DNA of 64,000 bases from Sutcliffiella horikoshii (GCF_021991925.1 NZ_RXZI01000001.1:62001-126000); one strand, 5' to 3'. Shown: positions 48,336 through 57,790, counted from the stretch's first letter. A program made the numbers and translations. Notes: a model not told the origin generated them from the sequence alone.

Positions 48336-49235
48336 ATGGAGAGATTTTGTTTAGTCTACAAAGCAGGAGAGCGAGACGAAGGTAAACTGCTTCGGGAATT
48401 TCTAAAAGAAAGGCAGATTTCAAAAGCTGCCTTGATTGATATTAAATTCAACGGAGGGGCGCTGCTTGTTAATGGCAGCGCCGTAACTGTGCGCTACATA
48501 TTGCATGAAGGCGATAAAGTAGAGGTGTTTTTTCCAATAGAGGAACCAAGTGGGGATCTATTGCCTGAGGAGATGCCACTTGATATCGTGTATGAGGATG
48601 AGTATGTACTGGTGGTCAACAAGCCGGCAGGTGTAGCATCTATCCCATCTCGTGAGCACCGCTTCGGCACGCTCGCCAATGGTCTTTTAGGTTATTATCA
48701 ATCTAAAGGGATTCACGCGACCATTCATATTGTGACAAGACTGGACCTTGATACGTCCGGTTTGATGCTAATTGCCAAGCACCGTCATGCGCATCACCTC
48801 TTTGCCTTGCAACAGCGGGATTATGGGGTGAAGAGGAGGTATGAGGCAGTTGTACACGGGGTAATGGATCAGCGGCAAGGGACGATTGATGCTCCAATTG
48901 GTCGGAAGGATACAAGCATCATTGAGCGGGAAGTACGGGAGGATGGACAGCACGCTATTACGCATTATGAGGTGCTTCGTGTTGGAGAAGGTTGGAGTCA
49001 TGTTTCGTTACATTTAGAAACAGGGAGAACACACCAGATTCGAGTTCATATGGCTTATAAAGGAAATCCGTTAATAGGAGACAGCTTGTACGGAGGTTCC
49101 ATGATAAATATTAAAAGGCAGGCACTGCATAGCTGTGAACTTTGTTTTTATCATCCATTTTATAGTAAAGAGTATTCTTTTTTTCAAAAGTTACCCAAAG
49201 ATATAGAAATATTGTTAGAAGAAAAAGAAAGCTAA
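48336..49235 (+). CDS. yjbO: RluD-family pseudouridine synthase (YjbO)
   Basis: Isomerises uridine to pseudouridine in RNA, probably 23S rRNA. The 299-aa protein has an S4-like N-terminal part (LREFLKERQISK) and a catalytic domain with the catalytic Asp137 in TRLDLDTSGLMLIAK and the later GRTHQIRVH motif. The usual HRLD is TRLD here. AAGAGGAC precedes ATG 48336, 13 bases after nadK; longer in-frame starts would overlap nadK by about 65 bases and are unlikely. Confidence 0.9.
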   Translation: MERFCLVYKAGERDEGKLLREFLKERQISKAALIDIKFNGGALLVNGSAVTVRYILHEGDKVEVFFPIEEPSGDLLPEEMPLDIVYEDEYVLVVNKPAGVASIPSREHRFGTLANGLLGYYQSKGIHATIHIVTRLDLDTSGLMLIAKHRHAHHLFALQQRDYGVKRRYEAVVHGVMDQRQGTIDAPIGRKDTSIIEREVREDGQHAITHYEVLRVGEGWSHVSLHLETGRTHQIRVHMAYKGNPLIGDSLYGGSMINIKRQALHSCELCFYHPFYSKEYSFFQKLPKDIEILLEEKES

Positions 49236-49317
49236 AGTTCATCAATTTAAGGGTATTCTTTTGATAAGAAAATGAAAAAATAAAGATTCATATTAATTTG
49301 CAAACGTACTTTAAAAT

Positions 49318-49350
49318 AACGGCTAGAATGAAATATGACTGGTCGTTTTC
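49318..49350 (+). terminator. candidate terminator after yjbO
   Basis: AACGGCTAG pairs imperfectly with CTGGTCGTT, followed by T-rich sequence. Confidence 0.4.
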
Positions 49351-49397
49351 TTTCCTTTTTACATTACGAAAGTATTCACTCAAAAATGTTGTTACTA

Positions 49398-50303
49398 TTA
49401 ATTTATTTTCTCTTTATTTTCATACAGCCATATAAGCATTTTTTTATTAATCTCATAAATTGAGGAATAATCTTTGAAAGATGCCATGAAAATCACCTGT
49501 ATTGCAAGCATTATGTGCCAAATTGAATTCACTTCTACCTCATTTAAAGGATTAATCTTATGGTACTCAAACACAATCTCCTTTACGAAAAGAATCCATT
49601 TATCTTTTAATTCCTCGTTTAAAAAAACTCTATTTAATATACTTGTGGAGCAATAACAAATATCGAAGATTCTTACATTTACCTCTGCAATCTCAAAATC
49701 AATAATTCCCGATAATTTGTTGTCTTTGTATAAAATGTTATAAATATGAGCATCTCTATGTATAATTTGAGTTAGTAAAAAATTTACTCTTTTTTTGAGT
49801 TCTACTTTTAGTTCTTTGAAGATGTTTGTGAGCACTTTATCATGATCAATTCTTAGAATCTCTTTTATAGCCCAATCAAAAAGAACACTATAAAGGTCGC
49901 TGTTAGTTAAGGCATCTGGAGTTTCTAAAGTTGCCAAACTCTTATGCAAGGTAGCTATTGTTTCTCCCAGATTTCGCGGGATTGTGGGGGTATTAAGACA
50001 TTCTTCGGCATTGAAAGGAGTTCCTTCAAGATAAGGGTAGATTGAAAAGTACATTTCATTATATTTTAATGTCAATTCCCCAAGATTATTCTCTAAGGGG
50101 AAATGAGTAGGAAACTTGTCATTTTTTATATGACTTAACAATTGAACTTCAAACTGAAAAGTTTCAATACTAACTTTTTTCTTTAAAATAAATCTACCTC
50201 CATTATCAGTCCTTAATAAAAAAGCTCTTTCTGAAAGAACCTTACTTGCTACCACATTTAGACCCCAATAAGAAGAAACTACTTGTATTTCCGATAATTT
50301 CAT
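49398..50303 (-). CDS. APH/choline-kinase-like phosphotransferase
   Basis: A 301-aa cytoplasmic protein of the aminoglycoside phosphotransferase/CotS-like kinase fold. The catalytic loop reads HRDAHIYNILY (Brenner-type HxDxxxxN) and the metal-binding motif IDFE follows. An N-terminal Lys in RFILKKK may bind ATP. The substrate is not predictable; small-molecule or sugar phosphorylation is possible. It begins an AT-rich insertion between yjbO and prpE. The 478-bp gap to the next gene holds a hairpin but no supported gene. Confidence 0.75.
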   Translation of the reverse strand: MKLSEIQVVSSYWGLNVVASKVLSERAFLLRTDNGGRFILKKKVSIETFQFEVQLLSHIKNDKFPTHFPLENNLGELTLKYNEMYFSIYPYLEGTPFNAEECLNTPTIPRNLGETIATLHKSLATLETPDALTNSDLYSVLFDWAIKEILRIDHDKVLTNIFKELKVELKKRVNFLLTQIIHRDAHIYNILYKDNKLSGIIDFEIAEVNVRIFDICYCSTSILNRVFLNEELKDKWILFVKEIVFEYHKINPLNEVEVNSIWHIMLAIQVIFMASFKDYSSIYEINKKMLIWLYENKEKIN

Positions 50304-50672
50304 AAGACTCCTCCTTGATTAAAATAATACCTGTAATTTTACCTTTAGCTAAAGAGAGGCAAATTACATTCTTCAACTCAGTTCCTTCATCACAATCTTT
50401 TTATTTTTTGTAGGAAGCAAATGTTAAGATTCACCGATTACAGCGTTGCACGCTTGCATACTCATATGCTATACAATTCAGATTGGGCCTTTAAGGCTTT
50501 ATTTAATTTGAATTTTTCATAGTTAAGATTTTTCAGGTCCCCTTTTATCCTCTTGTTATTTACTTTGGTTTGTATGCTGCTAAATGCAATAATCATAGTC
50601 GTGTTGTTTAAAGATATGCGAAACAAGGTGCTTAGTTTACACAAGGTGATGTTATTACAATAAATACAAACA

Positions 50673-50720
50673 AGCCGTCTAATTCTTTTAGGTATTTAGA
50701 CGGCTATGTGTATATTTTTT
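50673..50720. terminator. hairpin in the APH-glycosyltransferase gap
   Basis: AGCCGTCTAA pairs perfectly with TTAGACGGCT. T9 follows on the plus strand after about ten bases; on the minus strand the following sequence is only moderately T-rich. It lies about 75 bases after the glycosyltransferase stop codon. Confidence 0.55.
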
Positions 50721-50781
50721 TTTCAATCAAATATAGAATCTTATTTCCTTATTATTTATCAAAAATATATTTTAAGAGCAT

Positions 50782-52293
50782 TTAATAATTTTTTAGCAAA
50801 TTACTCATTTTAATTAATTTTTTATATTTTATGGGATGTATAAAGTAGTATGATGGGTGGTTAATTACACGTTGTACTTCCTCTAAGCTAATATCATTCC
50901 CCCAACGGACAGCCTCGTTATACACATTTCCATCAGGATATTCTCCACATTTCCCCCCACAAGATAAAGCCAAAGTTACTGTAAACATTTCTTCAAAACC
51001 ATATACTTTTGTATTTTCAAAGAGAGAATCCAATTCACTTCTACTCACATTAGAAGTAAGATGTCGTATCATCTTTGTAGCAATCCTTTTTCGGTAAGTT
51101 TGGCCTGGATTAAAGTATCTGAGAAAATTATTCACACCAAAAACTCTTCTCCAGATATTCCATTCTTTCCATAGAGATTTTGGCACTCTATAGTCTGGGA
51201 ATTTACTTAAATTTGACCCTTTTAACATTTGCCATCCCAAACAATCATAGTCTTTCATTGCATAATCAAGAAATTTCTCAAAACCTTGTTTTATAAAAAG
51301 CATATCATGATCAAAGTTTACCAAATATTCATACTCCACATCTGTTTCTTCGAGCCAGTTCATAGTATCCCATAAAACTCTAGCTTGAGCAGCCCATTTA
51401 ATCTTACGACTGTATGGGCATATTGGGATATTTAAGTTTTTTGCAAACTCTTTATTGTCCCCACCATTATAAAGGATTATTCCAGCTTCAGGATTAAAGT
51501 ATTTAATATTTTCTATTTGGGACTTTAAAACTTCTTCATTTTCATGAGCGGTGACAAGTATAAACATTCGTTTTGGTTTCAATACTCCATCATAATGAAG
51601 GGATTGGTATGTGAGCCAGGTTACATCAAATTTTTTCTCTAAATCGTGTAATTCTTCAAATGGAGAAAAATACTTATATATACCTCCCGTTCCTATTGGC
51701 CTTGTATGTTGAACAGAAGTATCATCAATGATAGCGATTTTTTTATGGGGATAACCTAAAAGTTTTGGCCATAATAAATCTAGTCCCCATCCTGATAGAC
51801 TTATATCAAAAGTTTCCCAACACTGATTTAAAGCATTTCTAGAGAAAATAGGAGCCATTATTTCCACAAATTCAGTATATCTCCAAAGATAGTCTGTTTG
51901 TTCAGTGGTGACCGCATGCGAAAAAAAAGAGTCTTTTGTTAAGGCTGGTTGTGCTAATTCAAATTGTTGATTAGTAAAGAGCTCAAACATTTTTTTTATA
52001 TTGCTAGAGTTTGTTAATATATCGTCATCAGGTAACCAAATTGCATCATATTGGTTTATTCGTTCACCAAGGGCTTTAATCACTTCTTTTATTTTTGGCC
52101 ATTTAGTCCCCTTGCTCTCAAAATAAAAATCTGCCTCGTTCTTAATACCTTCTGGACTATCACCGTAATAGCTCAGGCAAAGATCAAAATTTTTATCAAT
52201 CGATGGTTTTAGCCATTCTCTGTGATAGGAGGTATCTCCGACACGAGCAATTATTAGGAAACGATGTTTGTTCATATTTTTTGATGTGAACAA
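50782..52293 (-). CDS. two-domain glycosyltransferase-like protein (DUF707 + GT-A-like)
   Basis: A 503-aa protein. The N-terminal domain (about 1-235) looks like DUF707, with the acidic DDD triad at 89-91 in AIWLPDDDIL and a downstream QPALTKDS segment. The C-terminal domain (about 240-503) starts FILVTAHENEEVLKSQI, has its own acidic motif NFDHDML near 340 and resembles a second GT-A-like nucleotide-sugar transferase. No signal peptide. The start is TTG 52293 behind AAGGAGG. It is cotranscribed with glf, which suggests that it uses UDP-galactofuranose or a related sugar (inference). Confidence 0.7.
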   Translation of the reverse strand: MFTSKNMNKHRFLIIARVGDTSYHREWLKPSIDKNFDLCLSYYGDSPEGIKNEADFYFESKGTKWPKIKEVIKALGERINQYDAIWLPDDDILTNSSNIKKMFELFTNQQFELAQPALTKDSFFSHAVTTEQTDYLWRYTEFVEIMAPIFSRNALNQCWETFDISLSGWGLDLLWPKLLGYPHKKIAIIDDTSVQHTRPIGTGGIYKYFSPFEELHDLEKKFDVTWLTYQSLHYDGVLKPKRMFILVTAHENEEVLKSQIENIKYFNPEAGIILYNGGDNKEFAKNLNIPICPYSRKIKWAAQARVLWDTMNWLEETDVEYEYLVNFDHDMLFIKQGFEKFLDYAMKDYDCLGWQMLKGSNLSKFPDYRVPKSLWKEWNIWRRVFGVNNFLRYFNPGQTYRKRIATKMIRHLTSNVSRSELDSLFENTKVYGFEEMFTVTLALSCGGKCGEYPDGNVYNEAVRWGNDISLEEVQRVINHPSYYFIHPIKYKKLIKMSNLLKNY

Positions 52294-52313
52294 TTAAAAT
52301 CCTCCTTAATAAA

Positions 52314-53417
52314 TCAGATATCCGGTAGTTTTACTAACTCAGTTTCAAAAAGGGTTAAAGCTTGAGCTACAACCTGGTCCATATTGTAGTACCTATACGT
52401 ACCTAAACGCCCTATAAACCAAACATTGTTTAATTTGTCGGCCTCTGTCTTATATTTTTGATAAAGAGAAATATTCTCATCTTTGGGAATAGGATAAAAC
52501 GGATCACCATCTTTACTTGAGTATTCATAAACAATAGTGGTTTTATTATGCTTTTGACCTGTAAGATGTTTGTATTCTGTAACTCGAGTGAAGTCATAAT
52601 CGTTAGGATAATTTATAATTGCTGTTTCTTGATGAGTTTCTACATCTAATGTTTCAAATTTAAAGTAAAGGGATCGATAAGGAAGCTTTCCAAATTTATA
52701 ATTAAAGAAACTATCTATTGGTCCTGTATATATCAGACGTTTAAAAGGTATAGTTTTTTTTATAGAATTGTAGTTGGTTTGAAGCATTACATTGATATTT
52801 GGATGATCAATCATACCTTCAAACATCCTAGTATATCCATGCTTGGGCATTACTTGGTATTTATCTGTAAAATAGCGACTGTCTCGATTAGTGCGGGTAG
52901 GGATACGAGCGCATACGGAAGCATGTAATTCTGATGGATATAAATCCCACTGTTTTTTTGTATAATTTTTGAAGAATTTTTTGTATAAGTCATACCCTAC
53001 CTTGCTAAGTACTACTTCTTCAGAATTTGTTATTTGAGTATATTGTAACTGAACAGACTTATAGTAATCCTCTACCTCTTTTTCACTTAGATTGAGCCCA
53101 TATAATTCATTTATTGTATCTAAATTAATTGGTATAGGAACTTTCTTTCCGTCTACATAAGCAAGAACACGAAGTTGATAGTTATTCCATTTAGTGAATT
53201 GAGATAAATAGTCATAAATTTTTTTACTATTTGTATGAAAAATGTGCGGGCCATATTTATGGACTAGGATACCGTTCTCGTCATAATAATCGAATGCGTT
53301 TCCACCAATATGATTTCTTGTATCTATAATTAAAACACGTTTGTTTAATTTTTCAGCAATCTCTCTAGCTATAATACAGCCTGAAAATCCTGCACCTACA
53401 ATCAGGTAATCGTACAT
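52314..53417 (-). CDS. glf: UDP-galactopyranose mutase
   Basis: Flavoenzyme that converts UDP-galactopyranose to UDP-galactofuranose for surface glycans. The 367-aa protein has the FAD-binding GAGFSGC at the N-terminus, IDTRNHIGGNAFDYYD, HIFHT and the C-terminal GRLGTYRYYNMDQVV motif that binds flavin. All main family motifs are present. GGAGC precedes ATG 53417. Only 20 bases separate it from the glycosyltransferase downstream. Both are absent from this place in B. subtilis 168. Confidence 0.93.
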   Translation of the reverse strand: MYDYLIVGAGFSGCIIAREIAEKLNKRVLIIDTRNHIGGNAFDYYDENGILVHKYGPHIFHTNSKKIYDYLSQFTKWNNYQLRVLAYVDGKKVPIPINLDTINELYGLNLSEKEVEDYYKSVQLQYTQITNSEEVVLSKVGYDLYKKFFKNYTKKQWDLYPSELHASVCARIPTRTNRDSRYFTDKYQVMPKHGYTRMFEGMIDHPNINVMLQTNYNSIKKTIPFKRLIYTGPIDSFFNYKFGKLPYRSLYFKFETLDVETHQETAIINYPNDYDFTRVTEYKHLTGQKHNKTTIVYEYSSKDGDPFYPIPKDENISLYQKYKTEADKLNNVWFIGRLGTYRYYNMDQVVAQALTLFETELVKLPDI

Positions 53418-53475
53418 ATTTAGCTCCTTTCCAAAAATGAATTATTTTGACTTTATAACTCGAAGTTACCAATTG

Positions 53476-53511
53476 AAAAAAAGCAGATATGCTACAATTA
53501 TGCATTCTGCT
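53476..53511 (-). terminator. terminator of prpE
   Basis: On the minus strand AGCAGA-ATGC pairs with GCAT-TCTGCT with one bulge, then T7. Confidence 0.75.
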
Positions 53512-53571
53512 CTATCTTCCATATTATGTTTATGGTTTTAAAATGTTTCTCTTTAGAACATTGAATTTTTC

Positions 53572-54312
53572 TTAATCCCAAAGTTCCCGGAATTTTTCTT
53601 TCACGAACGGCATTGCAGAAGGCACTGAAACAGTCTGCATTTCAGGATAGCGTAAAGCAGACAATTTACCGCCGAAAACTGCTCCTGTATCTATATTAGC
53701 CGTTCGGTTTACCACTCGGACCTCACGAACTGGTGTATGACCATAAACAATCCAAGCACCTCCGTCATAGTCTTGTGCCCAGTCCCGTCTTATAGGCATT
53801 CCATTTTCATGAAATTCTCCGGTGATATCACCGTATAACACAAATGTTTTCACTTTTTTGCTGTGCTGTCCTATGTATTCTTTTTTTATCCCAGCGTGTG
53901 CCACAACGAGTTTTTTCTCATCTAAAACATGATACAATGGAGCATTTTCATAAAGTGAAACAAACATTTCTTTAAAATCTTGTTTTTCTTTTTTAGGTAG
54001 GGCGTCATATTCTGCTACGGTTGTCTCAAGGCCATGAGTCTGCTGCACCTTGTTCCCAATTAAAAACCTATAAAGCTTATTGCAGTGGTTGCCGGGAACA
54101 TAGAATGCCTTCCCAGCTTCGACCAGATGGTAAACGATTTTTACCACACCAACTGAATCAGGACCGCGGTCGGTCAAATCTCCAACAAAGGCAAGCTTTC
54201 GTCCTTCTGGATGAAGGTAGTTACCGTTCTCTTTTTTATATCCCAATTCAGTGAGCAGTTGCTTGAATTCATTTATGCAACCATGAATATCTCCAAAGAT
54301 ATCTATTTTCAT
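53572..54312 (-). CDS. prpE: PrpE, bis(5'-nucleosyl)-tetraphosphatase / phosphoesterase
   Basis: A 246-aa calcineurin-like phosphoesterase. The metal-ligand motifs are GDIHGC (7-12), [17 protein letters not shown] and YGHTP. In B. subtilis PrpE hydrolyses Ap4A asymmetrically, acts as a protein phosphatase and affects spore germination. The conserved N-terminus [11 protein letters not shown] fixes the start at ATG 54312; about 34 in-frame codons upstream are not conserved. The ribosome-binding site AAAGGTG is rather far. It is divergent from yjbQ, as expected for this locus. Confidence 0.92.
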   Translation of the reverse strand: MKIDIFGDIHGCINEFKQLLTELGYKKENGNYLHPEGRKLAFVGDLTDRGPDSVGVVKIVYHLVEAGKAFYVPGNHCNKLYRFLIGNKVQQTHGLETTVAEYDALPKKEKQDFKEMFVSLYENAPLYHVLDEKKLVVAHAGIKKEYIGQHSKKVKTFVLYGDITGEFHENGMPIRRDWAQDYDGGAWIVYGHTPVREVRVVNRTANIDTGAVFGGKLSALRYPEMQTVSVPSAMPFVKEKFRELWD

Positions 54313-54479
54313 TGCAATGTAACACACCTTTCTATATAACATATTTGTAAAACGGCACCCATCCATATGAGTGAACCTAATGCAAAGAGTTAATACTAAT
54401 GTCAATAATTTCATTGTATCATTTTTGTAAATTTATTAAGAAAATTTCATGCTATTACTGTATTACTGTAATAAAAACA

Positions 54480-54488
54480 TGATATAAT
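54480..54488 (+). promoter_or_regulatory. extended -10 promoter of yjbQ
   Basis: TGATATAAT at 54480-54488 is a perfect extended -10 element; the -35 region is weak. Confidence 0.55.
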
Positions 54489-54586
54489 CTGTGCTTATTA
54501 AACTAAAGGTTTTGTTTTTCACCGCTGTTAATTAACGTGACCACAAAGTCATACTCAAAAAATTTAGACTGATTGGGGAAGATAGA

Positions 54587-56650
54587 ATGTTTGAGCTGCC
54601 AATCAAAGAACCGGTATTAGTTTTTACAATTGCAATGATGGTATTTTTCATTTTTCCCTATTTCATGAAATTATTACGGATACCGGGATTGATCGGACCA
54701 ATTTTAGCCGGAGTCATCATTGGACCAAATGGATTGGCAGTTTTAGAGAGAAGCTCGACGATTGAACTTTTAGGGACAGTCGGGTTGCTTTTCATTATGT
54801 TCATTGCTGGACTTGAGATGGACTTGGATGGCTTCAAGAAATACCGAAACCGAAGTATTGTTTATGGCATGCTTTCATTCTGGATCCCACTTGCTGTGGG
54901 GACGGCTATCAGCTTGATGCTTGGTTATAGTGTGGCAGCTGCCATCCTGATAGGATCCATACTTGGATCCCATACCTTGCTTGGCTATCCGATTGCCAGC
55001 CGCCTTGGAATTGGCAAAAGTAAGGCAATCACCACGGCAGTTGGTGGAAGCATCCTAACGGACACCTTTGCTTTATTGGTACTTGCGGTTATAACAGGTG
55101 CGGCAGCAGGGCAACTAGATATCTACTTTGGGGTAAAATTGACTTTTTCCTTGCTTGTTTTTGTTGCCATCATCTTTTTAGGCACGCCGTTTCTATCGAG
55201 ATGGTTTTTCCGAAACGTGGCGACAGAAGGAACAGGGGAGTTCATTTATGTCATGGTCATGCTATTCACCGCTGGATCCTTGGCGCTTATCGCAGGGCTG
55301 CAGCCAATCATCGGGGCGTTTTTAGTGGGGCTTGCCCTCAACCGATTCATATTCGACCAAGGGCCGCTCATGAATCGAATTCGATTTACAGCCAATAGTA
55401 TTTTCATTCCGTTTTTCCTATTGTCGGTTGGAATGCTAATGGACTTAGGCGTCCTGGTTGGCAACCCAAAAGCATGGGTCTTAACGATCGCGATAGTGGT
55501 TGGTCTATTGTTTAGTAAGTATATTGCGGCATTACTAACAAGTAAGTTCTACAAGTATACCAAGGATGAGCGCATGGTCATATTCGGCCTCACCACGCCG
55601 CAGGCAGCTGCAACCCTTGCAGCAACGCTTGTAGGGTTCAATGTAGGACTCTTAGATCAAGCAACTGTAAACGGAGTCATCATCATGATTCTCATTACTT
55701 GTATCTTTGGTCCATATATGGTCGAAAAGTATGGTCGTAAGCTTGCACTAGAGGAAGAAATGAAGCCAATCCAAAAAGGCGATGCGCCGGAGCGGATCTT
55801 GATTCCAATCGCCAATCCGAAAACGATGGAATCCCTCATGGATCTGGCCTTTGTGATCCGCCAATCCAACTCTGTGGAGCATCCACTGTATGCACTCAGT
55901 GTAGTGCAACGTGACATGTGGGGAGCAGATGGCGATGTTGCCAAAGCAGAGAAGATGCTTGGGCAGGCCGTTTCCTATTCCAGTGGAGCAGATGTGCCAA
56001 TTCGAGTCACCACAAGGGTGGACCGGAACATTGCCATCGGAATAAACCGTGCGATTGCGGAAGAGCGGATCACCACTCTAGTAGCTGGTTGGAACGGGGA
56101 GCGCACAGCACCGCAGAAAATCTTTGGCGGTGTCATCGATCAGGTGCTAGATCAAACGAATGTCTCCGTGCTGATTTCCAAGCTTGGTCATCCATTAAAT
56201 ACGACGAAAAGGATCGTGCTCATTTTACCAAAAGGAATAGACCATAAACCTGGCTATTGGGATGCCCTTGCTACCATTAAGCTAATTGCCAGCAATCTTG
56301 GCGCAACGATTCAATGCTATGTCATCAAGGGTTTCCCTGATGTGTACAAAGCGCATATGCGCGAAATCAAGCCGAACCCTCCGACCGTCGTGGAATGGGT
56401 GGAGGGCTGGACGGCTTTATATGAAAATAAACTACCGACCTTACAACCGGATGACCTTGTCGTCGTACTCAGTGCCAGAAAAGGAACGACCGGCTGGCAT
56501 CCACAGCTCGAAAAGATTCCAGGTAAACTTGCAAAAATAAATCCCGAAAGCTTCATCGTCTTTTACCCTCGTGAAGAAAAAGAGGACCTCCGAGGAACAC
56601 GCGGGACAGAGATACCGAAAGAGGTATTGCTTGGAAGGGATTACGATTAA
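54587..56650 (+). CDS. yjbQ: YjbQ-like CPA2 cation:proton antiporter with C-terminal USP-like domain
   Basis: A 687-aa membrane antiporter. The N-terminal Kef-type domain (about 1-385) has 12-13 helices, starting MFELPIKEPVLVF and including GIIGPNGLA-like and GLEMDLDGFK segments. The soluble C-terminal part (about 400-660) looks like tandem universal-stress/nucleotide-binding modules (RILIPIANPKTMESL). It probably exchanges Na+ or K+ for H+. The gene follows prpE as in B. subtilis but is somewhat longer. GGGGAAG precedes ATG 54587. Confidence 0.87.
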   Translation: MFELPIKEPVLVFTIAMMVFFIFPYFMKLLRIPGLIGPILAGVIIGPNGLAVLERSSTIELLGTVGLLFIMFIAGLEMDLDGFKKYRNRSIVYGMLSFWIPLAVGTAISLMLGYSVAAAILIGSILGSHTLLGYPIASRLGIGKSKAITTAVGGSILTDTFALLVLAVITGAAAGQLDIYFGVKLTFSLLVFVAIIFLGTPFLSRWFFRNVATEGTGEFIYVMVMLFTAGSLALIAGLQPIIGAFLVGLALNRFIFDQGPLMNRIRFTANSIFIPFFLLSVGMLMDLGVLVGNPKAWVLTIAIVVGLLFSKYIAALLTSKFYKYTKDERMVIFGLTTPQAAATLAATLVGFNVGLLDQATVNGVIIMILITCIFGPYMVEKYGRKLALEEEMKPIQKGDAPERILIPIANPKTMESLMDLAFVIRQSNSVEHPLYALSVVQRDMWGADGDVAKAEKMLGQAVSYSSGADVPIRVTTRVDRNIAIGINRAIAEERITTLVAGWNGERTAPQKIFGGVIDQVLDQTNVSVLISKLGHPLNTTKRIVLILPKGIDHKPGYWDALATIKLIASNLGATIQCYVIKGFPDVYKAHMREIKPNPPTVVEWVEGWTALYENKLPTLQPDDLVVVLSARKGTTGWHPQLEKIPGKLAKINPESFIVFYPREEKEDLRGTRGTEIPKEVLLGRDYD

Positions 56651-56657
56651 AAAGTAA

Positions 56658-56693
56658 GGGAGTATGCATCTTTTATCTGCATACTCTCTTTTT
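56658..56693 (+). terminator. terminator of yjbQ
   Basis: GGGAGTATGCA pairs with TGCATACTCTC, then T5. Confidence 0.9.
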
Positions 56694-56696
56694 GCA

Positions 56697-57116
56697 TTAA
56701 TTGTCACAACATATACAAAACGTTTTTTGTATAAAGACAGCTAACCTGCCAGGGACTATATCATCGGGATTACTTACTGATAAGCTTTCAAAGTCTTCTA
56801 CCTGAAAGGCGCGGGTACCTCCTATGTCAGGTCCACCTGGAACAATGGCTGTAATAGGAAGTCTGCTTCCCCGTGTTTGAATGGTTACCTCGAGGTTTAC
56901 TGGTCTAAGTTGATTCCCTCCTGGAACGGAAGTTAATTGCAGAAATGTTTTGTTATGGTTACATGTATAGTCTTCAAAAACGACAATTCCTTCTGACCCA
57001 GGTGGAACTTGTACGAAGTAAGGGATGTTTCCCGTTAAATTTGCTCCAGAACCAGCTACGGTATGGGTTTCCACTTTGCAGTCAGCCTTTGAATCATTGT
57101 GGTGCTTTCTGGTCAT
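56697..57116 (-). CDS. Cys-rich beta-sandwich protein, possibly ENA/DUF3992-like (copy 2)
   Basis: A 139-aa hydrophilic protein without signal peptide, not assigned to a family with certainty. It shares with its upstream neighbour the segments VFEDYTCNHNKT, LEVTIQTRGSRLPI, RAFQVEDFESLSV and VFIQKTFCICC. The alternation of strands, a VPG turn, an F-x-V-x-x-F edge strand and a TFCI strand recalls DUF3992 subunits of Bacillus endospore appendages; this is an inference. The double Cys near the C-terminus suggests disulfide cross-linking. AAGGAGG precedes ATG 57116. It overlaps the upstream gene by 23 bases. Confidence 0.7.
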   Translation of the reverse strand: MTRKHHNDSKADCKVETHTVAGSGANLTGNIPYFVQVPPGSEGIVVFEDYTCNHNKTFLQLTSVPGGNQLRPVNLEVTIQTRGSRLPITAIVPGGPDIGGTRAFQVEDFESLSVSNPDDIVPGRLAVFIQKTFCICCDN

Positions 57117-57669
57117 CGCTTAACCTCCTTCCTTTTTTATTTTGTTTGCAGGAACAACGTGTATTGTCACTTTTGCAGCAAACGCAGAACGTCTTTTGAA
57201 TAAAGACAGAAACCGCAGCCTCGCGTTGTCCTACTTCATCATTAAAACGAACAGACAGACTTTCAAAATCTTCCACCTGAAAAGCTCTCATACTTTGGTT
57301 ACCAGGGATGGTCGCTACAATCGGAATGCGGGATCCTCGTGTACGAATTGTTACCTCAAGTGGAAAAGCTGGAAACGCACTTCTCGGTTCAGACCTTAGT
57401 TGTATGAGCGTCTTATTATGGTTACAAGTAAAATCCTCAAAAACTGTCTCTGTCACATTTGGCCTGAGTGAAACAAGGATGGGAACATTACCAGCTTGAT
57501 CTACCCCAAATCCAGTCATTGTATGAGTATCAGTGAAACATTCTTGGTTATGTTCCTTTTCGTATTTGTGCAATTTCTTACCAGAATTAAACGGAGATTG
57601 ATCAGATTTATAATGGTAATAGCGTAACGCTTTTCCTTTCTTGCTTTTTAAATGAAAATCTTTGGACAT
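57094..57669 (-). CDS. Cys-rich beta-sandwich protein, possibly ENA/DUF3992-like (copy 1)
   Basis: A 191-aa paralogue of the next gene. It has a basic N-terminal extension of about 50 residues (KKGK, YYHYKSD, KKLHKYEKEH), the shared core with VFEDFTCNHNKT, LEVTIRTRGSRIPI and RAFQVEDFESLSV, then VFIQKTFCVCC and a Cys-, Lys- and Arg-rich tail. Cytoplasmic synthesis without a signal peptide fits assembly on the forespore surface. GGGGGG lies before ATG 57669. In B. subtilis the spore-crust genes cotVWXYZ lie close to fabI, so a spore role would suit the locus (inference). Confidence 0.7.
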   Translation of the reverse strand: MSKDFHLKSKKGKALRYYHYKSDQSPFNSGKKLHKYEKEHNQECFTDTHTMTGFGVDQAGNVPILVSLRPNVTETVFEDFTCNHNKTLIQLRSEPRSAFPAFPLEVTIRTRGSRIPIVATIPGNQSMRAFQVEDFESLSVRFNDEVGQREAAVSVFIQKTFCVCCKSDNTRCSCKQNKKGRRLSDDQKAPQ

Positions 57670-57711
57670 ATATATCCCCCCTATCAAAATTTACTAGTTT
57701 CCTATCAATAC

Positions 57712-57739
57712 ATTCTATGAAATCTATTAGAATATGGTA
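57712..57739 (-). promoter_or_regulatory. weak candidate SigK-type promoter for the paired Cys-rich genes
   Basis: On the minus strand CATAGAAT (57719-57712) fits the SigK -10 CATAnnnT, with ACC about 17-18 bp upstream. The consensus is short, so chance matches are common. Confidence 0.3.
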
Positions 57740-57790
57740 GGGCTATAGTGGTTAAAATATAAAAATAGACGAAGTGGTTAAAAGTTAAAG

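Noticed and set aside
50462-50644. 60-codon minus-strand frame in the APH-glycosyltransferase gap
   Set aside because: No ribosome-binding site, no recognisable family, and AT-rich sequence makes such frames common.
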